From an uncultured Phycisphaerales bacterium (GTDB lineage: Bacteria > Planctomycetota > Phycisphaerae > Phycisphaerales > SM1A02): 35,057 nt of DNA. This document shows positions 17,726 to 25,379 of the stretch, piece by piece. Under the pieces are notes generated by a model. That model worked only from the letters and a program-made list of their open reading frames with translations. It ran no database searches and was not told the DNA's origin. Position numbers and translations under genes: made by a program. Within the stretch, counting starts at the first letter, position 1, and every line of letters begins with the position of its first letter. The stretch spans positions 1-35,057 of the forward strand of contig CAJQQE010000021.1 in the NCBI GenBank assembly GCA_905480395.1. Direction: 5' to 3'.

Positions 17726-19116
17726 CTGATCTTCGACTTATTCTGAAGTCTCTGATGGCGCGATCGGCCTCGACCGCCGTCACCTGTCTACTCATTGCCA
17801 TCGCCGTGGCGTTGCTTCTCTCGATGCTCTCGCTCCGAGAAGCCGGAAGACGAAGTTTCACTCGGGGTGTCGGTAACGCGCATCTCGTGGTGAGTGCGGA
17901 TTCAAGCCCGTTAGTGGCAGTGCTCAACGGACTGTTCTACGCAAACCCGCCTCGGGCGGCGATCTCAGAATCAAAGGTGTTCGAGATCACCACCAGCTTC
18001 CCATGGGCCTGGTCGATACCGACCCAACTCGGCGATTCGTTCCGGGGATTCCCGGTGATTGCCACGACGTCTCAATTCCTCGAGGACTTTGAACCAGCTC
18101 CGGGAGAGCCGTGGGTCTTCGCAGAAGGAAGGAACATTGAACGTCCCTTCGAAGTCGTTCTCGCAAGCGGCGTCGCGGCGGCCACTGGTCTGGGGATTGG
18201 TGACCGACTGCACCTGACCCACGGCATGGGCGTCGGCGGAGCGCCGCCTCCGGCGCCGGCCGTAGAGGAATCCATGGTGGCCTCAGTTCCGGGCCCCGAC
18301 GTCGAAGGCGTGGTCGAGGAGATCATGGATCCCCACGACCACGGCCACGGGCACGTGCATGCCGACGACGGCGAGCATGTCCACGATGAAGTGGTCTTCG
18401 ACGTGGTTGGCGTGCTGGCACCCAGCGGTACCCACCATGATCGATTGGTAGTCACCGAAATCCAAGGCGCTTGGTTCATTCACGCCATCGATCGACGAGA
18501 ACTCGCGGGCCGACCAGCCCCCGGCTCGGTTGAGCAGCTTGAAGCCGCCGATCGACTGATCACCGGAATCCTGCTCCGGACTCCAGTTCGAGCGGGCCGG
18601 AACAGCGCGGCCATCCTCCAAGGCGCTTTCGATCGTCTCAGAAGAGACCCCTCCATCACGGTGGCCTCCCCTTCGACCCAGGTGGATCGGTTGTTTGGAA
18701 TCGTCGCCAGCTTAGACGCGGTCTTTATCGCGTTGGGCGCGGGAATCCTGCTTTCGGGCGTGATCTCCGTGATGCTGGTTCTTTGGAACTCGATGGAACT
18801 CCGACGTCGGCAAATCGCGGTGTTGAGAGTGCTCGGCTGCCCGCAGCGTCGAATTCTCGGATTAGTCCTCACCGAGAGTGCGATCATCGGCCTGATCGGT
18901 GCGATCGCCGGCGGGTTGCTGGCGGTCGGTGGAGCCTCGCTCGCGGCTGGTCTCCTCGCGATCCGCACCGGTGTGGTCGTCTCGCCCAGCGTCGATCCAA
19001 AGTCGGCCGTACTGATCGCTGCGGGCACGGTGGCACTGGCGGCACTGGCGGGCGTGGCACCCGCTATCAAGGCGTATCGAACCCCGGTTGCAGAGAACCT
19101 TCGCCCGTTGGATTGA
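17722..19116 (+). CDS. FtsX/MacB-like ABC permease with His-rich periplasmic loop
   Basis: 464 residues. An N-terminal membrane helix (AVTCLLIAIAVALLLSML) precedes a large extracytoplasmic domain. Three C-terminal helices follow, with the FtsX signature around GVISVMLVLWNSMELRRRQI and LRVLGCPQRRILGLVLTESA. In the periplasmic domain, about residues 202-225, lies a His/Asp cluster (DPHDHGHGHVHADDGEHVHD) and then THHD, which looks like a metal-binding loop. It overlaps the ATPase gene by 4 bases, so the two form one transporter. The His cluster suggests a role with zinc or another transition metal, as in some MacB-like systems with His-rich partners; this is inference. Lipoprotein export remains an alternative. 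Confidence 0.88.
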   Translation: MTDLRLILKSLMARSASTAVTCLLIAIAVALLLSMLSLREAGRRSFTRGVGNAHLVVSADSSPLVAVLNGLFYANPPRAAISESKVFEITTSFPWAWSIPTQLGDSFRGFPVIATTSQFLEDFEPAPGEPWVFAEGRNIERPFEVVLASGVAAATGLGIGDRLHLTHGMGVGGAPPPAPAVEESMVASVPGPDVEGVVEEIMDPHDHGHGHVHADDGEHVHDEVVFDVVGVLAPSGTHHDRLVVTEIQGAWFIHAIDRRELAGRPAPGSVEQLEAADRLITGILLRTPVRAGRNSAAILQGAFDRLRRDPSITVASPSTQVDRLFGIVASLDAVFIALGAGILLSGVISVMLVLWNSMELRRRQIAVLRVLGCPQRRILGLVLTESAIIGLIGAIAGGLLAVGGASLAAGLLAIRTGVVVSPSVDPKSAVLIAAGTVALAALAGVAPAIKAYRTPVAENLRPLD

Positions 19117-19212
19117 GGCGGTCACCACCGGGACAGCAACCGAGGGTCGTCTCGGAAGTAGGATGATCTACCTTCGGTTTTGAAACGGCCGATCTGGAGG
19201 AGCCAAGATCTC

Positions 19213-20355
19213 ATGAGATTCATTTGGGCGATCATCGGCGGCCTCTTTCTCGCGGCAGGCGTGTTGGTTTTTCGAACGCCCGGTTCGGCGCCAATTCCGA
19301 TCCCAACAGCTCCGACCACCGCGTCGAACGAATCGTCGCCGGGCGATCGAATCTCCAGTCTGGCCTCGACCGCCGCCGGCTCCTCGACCGAGGCAGCCCC
19401 GATGCCCGACACGGTTCCAGTGCCCGGAGCGGCCCCTGAGACCGAGGTGACTTCCGCACCTGTCGAAGAGAAGACGAGTGCTGCCGGGGCCGCCGAGCCA
19501 CCGAAACTCGCGGGCGACGCCGACGCATCCGACGAATCAAGCAGCACCATCACGGCGACGACGATGACCCATGTGCTCGTGGCCGGTGACACGCTGCAGT
19601 CCATTGCGCAGCGTCGTTACGGTGACGAGCGGCTCTGGCGCAAGATTGTTGATGCCAACCCAGATCTCGCCGCCGGCAAACTCGAACTGGGTGACCGCAT
19701 CGAGTTACCGCCCTTGGATTCCATCGCGATCATTGATCCGGCGGCCTCACTGATCGCAGACCTCGATGCGGGCCGAGCGGCTCGACCGTCAGATTCTGGC
19801 ACCGCCGAATCGATCGAGATTTCTCCAGAGGCGCCAAGGCTTGATCTTGGTCTTGATCGAGAGATTCTCGATGCCACCGTCGCGCCCGGCGAACTCGTCC
19901 GGCTCGCGGATGATCGATTTGTGGCGGATGGTGAATTCACCATCCGCGGTCTCGGAACCCGGGAGTCGCCGTACCGGGTGAGTTGGGAACTGCTCGCCAG
20001 TGCGGCTGACACCTATCGACCAAGTCTTGGCGAACTCAGCATTCCACAGCGAATCGCCGCTTTGGATGGGGCTTGGATCCGGATTGACGGGTACGTCGCG
20101 TTCCCGCTGGGCGGTGAGGCCGCGACGGAAATCCTCGTGATACTCAATCAATGGGATGGATGTTGCATTGGTATCCCGCCGACGCCGTATGACGCCATCG
20201 AGGTGGCCCTTGCCAAACCAGTTCCTCGATCGCAACGCCATGCGATCTCTTTTGGCACGCTGGTGGGACGGCTTCAAGTCTCGCCGTACCTCGTTGAAAG
20301 CTGGCTCGTCGGTCTCTATCTCATGGACGACGCCGAGATCAACCTCGAACTCTGA
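19213..20355 (+). CDS. Membrane-anchored LysM domain protein
   Basis: 380 residues. The N-terminal helix (MRFIWAIIGGLFLAAGVLVF) acts as membrane anchor or signal. A Pro/Ala/Thr/Glu-rich linker of about 95 residues follows, then one LysM domain at about 119-168 (THVLVAGDTLQSIAQRRYGD ... ANPDLAAGKLELGDRIELPP). A C-terminal domain of roughly 190 residues was not recognised; it contains a segment with two Cys (WDGCCIGIPPTPYDAIEV). LysM binds N-acetylglucosamine polymers, so the protein probably sits in the envelope next to peptidoglycan. GGAGGAG lies upstream of the ATG. It is about 100 bases after the permease gene and could be cotranscribed with it. Confidence 0.85.
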   Translation: MRFIWAIIGGLFLAAGVLVFRTPGSAPIPIPTAPTTASNESSPGDRISSLASTAAGSSTEAAPMPDTVPVPGAAPETEVTSAPVEEKTSAAGAAEPPKLAGDADASDESSSTITATTMTHVLVAGDTLQSIAQRRYGDERLWRKIVDANPDLAAGKLELGDRIELPPLDSIAIIDPAASLIADLDAGRAARPSDSGTAESIEISPEAPRLDLGLDREILDATVAPGELVRLADDRFVADGEFTIRGLGTRESPYRVSWELLASAADTYRPSLGELSIPQRIAALDGAWIRIDGYVAFPLGGEAATEILVILNQWDGCCIGIPPTPYDAIEVALAKPVPRSQRHAISFGTLVGRLQVSPYLVESWLVGLYLMDDAEINLEL

Positions 20356-20391
20356 ACGCCCCGTCCCGTCTCCTCATCGGAATCAATCCAG

Positions 20392-22137
20392 ATGCTCATT
20401 CCACTCCTTCTTGCTTTCGGCCCACTGCAGCCCGCACCCCCCTGGGATGGATACCTCGATGACCCTTCGCTGTCGTCGCGCTTGAGCGGTTGGATGGAGG
20501 CCTATCCGGAACACGTTCGGATCGACTCTTACGGCACCAGTCGAGAAGGTCGTCCCTTGCTGGTCGCAACCCTCGCCGGCGATCTGGCTTTCGCGGAGTC
20601 AAAGCCTGCCATCCTCGTGGTCGCCGCCGTCGATGGGCTTCATCCGGCCGGCACGGAGTACGCGGTTCGGATCGGCGAAATGATGCTCGCCGAACATCCG
20701 GAATTGCTTGACGACACCACGATTTACGTCCTTCCCAGAGCCAACCCAGACGGGATCGCGACCAACATGGGTGCCGTGAATATTGGCCGACGTGGGGTGA
20801 GTCGATTGGTCGACGGCGATCGAGACGGCACCGTCGACGAGGACCAGCCGCAGGATCTCAACGGCGACGGGGTCATTTCTCAAATGCGATGGCTCAATCC
20901 ACCGCTTTCCCGAACCGCCACCCATCTTCCCGATCCCGCCGAACCGCGGCTCATGAAGACCCCCGATCGTTCGAAGGGCGAAGAAGCCACCCACTTGATC
21001 ATGATCGAGGGTCGTGATGGCGACGGTGACGGTCTAATCGCGGAAGACGGCCCCGGGGAAGTTCGGATCGATCGGAACTTCCCGCATCTCTGGAAGGAGC
21101 ATTCGGTTGACGCCGGCCCCTACCAGTTGAGCGAGCCAGAGTCGTTGGCGATTGCTGAGTTCGTTCTCGCTCATCCGAGAATCGTGGCCGCTTTGGTCTA
21201 CGGACCCAACGACTCGGTGGTGGTGATTCCCGCGAGTGACCAGAAAGACGAGACCAAACAGACGCCCATCGGTATTGATGCCGGCGACCAGAGCCTCTAC
21301 ACGAAGATCTCGAAAGCCTACGCGGAACACACCTCGCAGAAACGAGCTTCTAACGATGGCGAGGAAGGCGGGCTGCACTCTTGGCTCTACGCCCACCGTG
21401 GAATTCCGACCGCTTCGACCAACGGATGGGGTCGGCCGGATCCCACCGCGCCCGAGGAGATTGCACCCGAGGAATCCGCCGAAGAAGAGACGCCATCAGA
21501 TGAGGCTGGCGGGGACGCCGGCGAGGCCGGAGCAGAAGAGGCAGAGAAGAAAGAGGAGCCTCCGAAGCCTGCCGACGTCGAAGCTGCCGGTTGGCTGGCC
21601 TGGTCGGATGCGGATCGAGATGGAAGTGGGTTCGTCGAATGGGAAACGTTCGAGCATCCCACCTTCGGCACCGTGGAGATCGGCGGGATGGTCCCGGGGT
21701 TCACGCTGAATCCGCCGGCAGCGCAACTCGACGCCATCGCGCGGGAACAGCTTGCCTTTCTCGCCGCCCTCTTGGCAATGCAACCAGCCGTCACGATCGA
21801 AGGGCCGGAGGTTGAAGCCGTCGGTCACGGAACCTATCGCCTTCGAATGGCGATGGTGAATTCCGGTGGAATGCCGACCCGAACCTCGATGGCCCGCCGC
21901 AATCGAGCGATTCGTCCAATCGTCGTCCGACTTGATCTCGATCGAAAGAGGATCCTCGATGGGGCGCCGGTCAATCGCATTGAAGGCCTCGATGGCGATG
22001 GCGGCCGAGCCGCGCTCAACTGGGTCATCCGGCCCGAGAAGAATTCAGTGACCATTCAGATCGATGATCCGCTCACCGGGGTCCGAACGATTGAAGTGCC
22101 CTTGCCGCCGCAAGGAGAAGAGGGAGACGCCTCATGA
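20392..22137 (+). CDS. M14 carboxypeptidase-family protein, probably catalytically inactive
   Basis: 581 residues. It has a short hydrophobic N-terminus (MLIPLLLAFGPLQPAPPWDG) and then an M14-type fold: YGTSREGRPLLVATLAGD, PRANPDGIATN, and VRIDRNFPHLW, which keeps the substrate-binding Arg. The zinc motif HxxE of the next gene (HGNE) is HPAG here (His 84), the second zinc His is replaced (VYGPND, about 269-274), and the catalytic Glu of TNELW is Gly (TNGW, 343-346). Three Asp-rich calcium-loop-like segments are present (DGDRDGTVDED, DGDGDGLIAEDG, DADRDGSGFVEWE), plus an acidic low-complexity stretch at about 350-395. It overlaps the following active-looking paralogue by 4 bases. It may act as a binding or regulatory partner; no ribosome binding site is evident. 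Confidence 0.82.
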   Translation: MLIPLLLAFGPLQPAPPWDGYLDDPSLSSRLSGWMEAYPEHVRIDSYGTSREGRPLLVATLAGDLAFAESKPAILVVAAVDGLHPAGTEYAVRIGEMMLAEHPELLDDTTIYVLPRANPDGIATNMGAVNIGRRGVSRLVDGDRDGTVDEDQPQDLNGDGVISQMRWLNPPLSRTATHLPDPAEPRLMKTPDRSKGEEATHLIMIEGRDGDGDGLIAEDGPGEVRIDRNFPHLWKEHSVDAGPYQLSEPESLAIAEFVLAHPRIVAALVYGPNDSVVVIPASDQKDETKQTPIGIDAGDQSLYTKISKAYAEHTSQKRASNDGEEGGLHSWLYAHRGIPTASTNGWGRPDPTAPEEIAPEESAEEETPSDEAGGDAGEAGAEEAEKKEEPPKPADVEAAGWLAWSDADRDGSGFVEWETFEHPTFGTVEIGGMVPGFTLNPPAAQLDAIAREQLAFLAALLAMQPAVTIEGPEVEAVGHGTYRLRMAMVNSGGMPTRTSMARRNRAIRPIVVRLDLDRKRILDGAPVNRIEGLDGDGGRAALNWVIRPEKNSVTIQIDDPLTGVRTIEVPLPPQGEEGDAS

Positions 22138-23924
22138 ATCAGTATGGAATCACCGATCGATTGTGTCAGTTGGGCCTGATGGTGATGTGTGCACTCCCGT
22201 TCGCGGGTGCCAATCCCTCGGCGTTCGCGCAACAGCAGATCAAGGCGGACGTCCCGATCGCCTTCAATCGCTTCTACGACTACGACGAGCTCTCCGCGAC
22301 CATGGCGGCGCTCGCCGCGGCGCATCCGAAACTCTGCTCCATGCACTCGATTGGTAAGAGTGAGCAGGGGCGAGAGCTGTGGCTCTTGACCATCAACAAC
22401 CCAAAGACCGGTTCGGATCTCAGCAAGCCAGGCATGTGGATCGACGGAAACGTCCATGGGAATGAAGTCCAAGCTGGTGAGACGGTGCTTTATGCCGCGT
22501 GGTATCTGCTTGAAGGATATGACGAAGTCCCGGCGATCCGCGAACTCGTGGACGCCAACGTCTTCTATCTTCTGCCTTCGGTAAACCCCGACGGCCGCGC
22601 GGGTTGGTTTCGTGATCCGCACACCCCAAACTCAAACCGAACCGGCTTGCGACCGACCGACAACGACGCTGATGGCTTGCTCGATGAGGACGGTCCCGAG
22701 GACCTCAATGGCGACGGCCATATTGGTCGCATGTGGCGTCCGGATCCCAATGGAACCCATCGTCGCAACGAACGCGACCCTCGGATCTTCGAACGAGTCC
22801 CCGCGGTGCCAGGTCCCGACGGACGCATCATGCGTGGAAAGTGGTCGATGGCGGGAAGCGAAGGCATCGACAACGATGGTGATGGCCGGATCAATGAAGA
22901 TGGCGAGGGCGGCTACGACATGAACCGCAACTGGCCGAGCGACTGGCAACCGACGCACGTGCAGCGTGGGGCGGGGACGCATCCGTTTAGTTTTTCCGAG
23001 ACTCGAAGCGTCGGCGACTTCATCCGTGCCCACCCCAATATCGCCGCCGGTCAGAGTTACCACAACACCGGCGGGATGATTCTCCGTGGTCCGGGGGCGC
23101 CGTATGAATCTGGCAACTATCCGCGCGCCGATCTCGGGGTCTATGACGCTCTGGGCAAAGCTGGCGAAGAGATGCTTCCGCACTACCGATACATGGTCAT
23201 TCATTCGGACCTCTATCCGGTTCACGGCGGATTTGTGAATTGGCTCTCCGAAGGACTCGGCATCGTGAGTTTCACCAACGAGTTGTGGTCGGAGAAGCGA
23301 ATCACGCAGAACGGCACCAACGGCCTGCCCGACGAGGCCGCCAGAATGCGATGGCAGGATCGAGTGCTGTTTGGCCAGACCCACAGCGACTGGACGGAAG
23401 TCGATCACCCGGAATTTGGCAAGGTATTAGTCGGCGGAGGAACCAAGTACTCCCGGCGAACCCCCCCACCATTCATGCTTGAAGAGGAGGCCCACCGCAA
23501 TTTTGCCTTCACGATGTTCCACGCTTCAGAAATGCCGGTGCTTCGCCTCAACGAGATTCTCGTGACGGATCTTGGCGACAACGTCTGGCAGGTTGATCTG
23601 GAGATTGCCAACGATCGGATCATCCCAACTCGACTGGCGCATGCGGCATCGAAAGGGATCGGTTTGCCCGATTTCTTGAGTTTCGAGCCAGGCGAAGGAA
23701 CGAAGGTCCTGCTGGCGGGACCCGCGACCAATCGGTTCGCGAAGACGTTCGATCCCGTCGAGTTTCAACCAGCGCGGTTCAAAGTCGAGGATGGGATCAA
23801 AGGCCGGAGCATCTCGACCTTTCGGTACATCCTCGCCAGCGACGGCCCCCCGTCCGGCACCTTCCAGTACGAAGCAACCAAGGCTGCCGATCTCACCATT
23901 CCACTTGAAGTTGTTGTGGAATGA
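22134..23924 (+). CDS. Secreted M14 zinc carboxypeptidase
   Basis: 596 residues. An N-terminal signal sequence (LCQLGLMVMCALPFAGANPSAFA) precedes a complete M14 active site: zinc ligands in HGNE (His 108, Glu 111), substrate residues in DMNRNW (Asn 264/Arg 265), third zinc ligand in QSYHNTGG (His 310), and catalytic Glu 383 in FTNELW. Two calcium-loop-like Asp-rich inserts (DNDADGLLDEDGPEDLNGDG and DNDGDGRINEDGEGG) lie between the zinc half-sites. The C-terminal 130 residues are probably a beta-sandwich. It should cleave C-terminal residues from peptides outside the cytoplasm. AAGGAGAAGAGGGAG lies upstream, inside the end of the previous gene (ATGA overlap), so both proteins are made together. 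Confidence 0.9.
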   Translation: MNQYGITDRLCQLGLMVMCALPFAGANPSAFAQQQIKADVPIAFNRFYDYDELSATMAALAAAHPKLCSMHSIGKSEQGRELWLLTINNPKTGSDLSKPGMWIDGNVHGNEVQAGETVLYAAWYLLEGYDEVPAIRELVDANVFYLLPSVNPDGRAGWFRDPHTPNSNRTGLRPTDNDADGLLDEDGPEDLNGDGHIGRMWRPDPNGTHRRNERDPRIFERVPAVPGPDGRIMRGKWSMAGSEGIDNDGDGRINEDGEGGYDMNRNWPSDWQPTHVQRGAGTHPFSFSETRSVGDFIRAHPNIAAGQSYHNTGGMILRGPGAPYESGNYPRADLGVYDALGKAGEEMLPHYRYMVIHSDLYPVHGGFVNWLSEGLGIVSFTNELWSEKRITQNGTNGLPDEAARMRWQDRVLFGQTHSDWTEVDHPEFGKVLVGGGTKYSRRTPPPFMLEEEAHRNFAFTMFHASEMPVLRLNEILVTDLGDNVWQVDLEIANDRIIPTRLAHAASKGIGLPDFLSFEPGEGTKVLLAGPATNRFAKTFDPVEFQPARFKVEDGIKGRSISTFRYILASDGPPSGTFQYEATKAADLTIPLEVVVE

Positions 23925-23949
23925 TGCTCACGGGGACCCGGACGACATC

Positions 23950-25200
23950 GTGAATCGGGAACAGATATCCATCGCGATCATCGGTGCCGGAGCGGCTGGG
24001 CTGATGGCCGCCATTCATGCGGGTCGGTCTTCCGAGGATCGCATCGGCCCGATCGTGGCCTTTGATGGGGCCGCCAAAATCGGGGCCAAGATCTTGGTGG
24101 CGGGCGGCGGCCGCTGCAACGTCACGCATCACGAGGTGCGGCCGGAAGATTACGGCGGCTCCAGTCGAAATGCGATCCGCAAGGTGCTCCGCGCGTATCC
24201 GGTCGATGCGGTGGTTGATTTTTTCGAAGCCGAAGGGGTCACGCTCAAACGGGAAGAGACCGGCAAACTCTTTCCGACTACCAACAAGGCCAGAACCGTC
24301 CTCGATGCCCTTCTCGATTCAGTCCAACGGTCGGGAGTCGAACTGCGTCATCCGGTTCGGATCGAATCGATTGACCGGACCGAGGATGGTTTTCAGATTC
24401 GGGGTGATGGCCTTGAGGTACAGGCAGATCGGGTGATCCTCTGCACCGGCGGAAAAGCGCTTCCCAAGACTGGTTCCGATGGGCTCGGACTAGAGATCGT
24501 TCAGCATCTCGGGCACTCGGTCACGTCGGCCATTCACCCCGCCCTGGTTCCCCTGCTCCTTCCCGAAGGCGACGCGGTCTGTGCCCTCTCGGGAATCGCC
24601 GCCCCGGTGACCTTGTCAATCCGCACCGGCGCTGGTCGGTTGATTGCGGCCTATTCCGCCCCTCTCCTCTGTACGCACTTCGGCATCTCCGGCCCCGTCG
24701 TCTTAGATGCGAGTCGTCATCTTCTGGCCGCTCGGGCCGCCGGTGAAACTGCCGAAGCGTTTGTCGATTGGCTGCCCGATCAAGATCGCGGCGAATTAGA
24801 ACGGGCGATGCTCACCGCGTCGGGACAGACAACCTGTCAGGGAATTTTGCGAGGTCGATTCCCAGAACGACTGCTGCAGATGCTCTTACTCGCCGGTGGT
24901 GTTGACGCCACGGATCGCGTTCGAACCCTCACCAAGGTTCGACGGATCAGTTTGCTTGACGCACTGTTCAACCATCGCCTCGAAGTGGTTGGGGATCGCG
25001 GGTACACCTTCGCGGAAGCGACCGCCGGCGGCGTGCCACTGTCGGAAGTTCGACTCGATTCGATGGAATCCCGGATCGTGCCCGGTCTCCATCTCGCGGG
25101 CGAAATTTGTAACGTTGACGGCCGGGTCGGCGGGTTCAATTTTCAATGGGCCTGGGCCAGTGGTTTCCTGGCCGGACGAGCCGCGGTCCGAGCCTCGTGA
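23950..25200 (+). CDS. HI0933/YhiN-family FAD-dependent oxidoreductase
   Basis: 416 residues from GTG 23950. An N-terminal FAD motif, IAIIGAGAAGLMAAIHAGRS, is followed by the family signature GAKILVAGGGRCNVTHHEV, the strand VILCTGGKALPKTGSDGLG, and the C-terminal FAD-contacting GLHLAGEICNVDGRVGGFNF with QWAWASGF. This is the flavoprotein family TIGR00275, sometimes called aminoacetone oxidase-like; its physiological substrate is uncertain. The open frame extends upstream into the M14 gene, but the family N-terminus and the 25-base gap after the M14 stop indicate GTG 23950. The ribosome binding site is weak. It is likely the last gene of the M14 operon. Confidence 0.88.
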   Translation: MNREQISIAIIGAGAAGLMAAIHAGRSSEDRIGPIVAFDGAAKIGAKILVAGGGRCNVTHHEVRPEDYGGSSRNAIRKVLRAYPVDAVVDFFEAEGVTLKREETGKLFPTTNKARTVLDALLDSVQRSGVELRHPVRIESIDRTEDGFQIRGDGLEVQADRVILCTGGKALPKTGSDGLGLEIVQHLGHSVTSAIHPALVPLLLPEGDAVCALSGIAAPVTLSIRTGAGRLIAAYSAPLLCTHFGISGPVVLDASRHLLAARAAGETAEAFVDWLPDQDRGELERAMLTASGQTTCQGILRGRFPERLLQMLLLAGGVDATDRVRTLTKVRRISLLDALFNHRLEVVGDRGYTFAEATAGGVPLSEVRLDSMESRIVPGLHLAGEICNVDGRVGGFNFQWAWASGFLAGRAAVRAS

Positions 25201-25274
25201 TTGATCGGTGTTTCCTTGCGGTCAGGATCACCCGGCGAGATTCCCCAGCCGGTAGCATGCGGCCTACGAAGCGC

Positions 25275-25348
25275 GGGCTGGTAGCTCAGCGGTCCAGAGC
25301 CCCCGACTCATAATCGGTGAGACCCCGGTTCGAATCCGGGCCGGCCCA
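25275..25348 (+). tRNA. tRNA with CAT anticodon (elongator Met or Ile2)
   Basis: 74 nt cloverleaf. Acceptor GGGCTGG (25275-25281) pairs with CCGGCCC (25341-25347) with one G-U pair; D stem GCTC/GAGC; anticodon loop CTCATAA (25307-25313) with anticodon CAT at 25309-25311; T arm CCCGG-TTCGAAT-CCGGG. The discriminator is A and no CCA is encoded. The anticodon stem has a C-U mismatch at its outer pair (25302/25318). The paired first position and the lack of the GGG/CCC anticodon stem argue against initiator tRNA. Elongator Met and lysidine-modified Ile2 cannot be separated by eye. TAGCAT at 25253-25258 may be its -10. Confidence 0.92.
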
Positions 25349-25379
25349 TCTCTCGTTCTTCGCACAACTCCCCAATCGC

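Noticed and set aside
25275-25348. Initiator tRNA-fMet
   Set aside because: The first acceptor pair is a normal G-C and the three G-C pairs of the initiator anticodon stem are absent.
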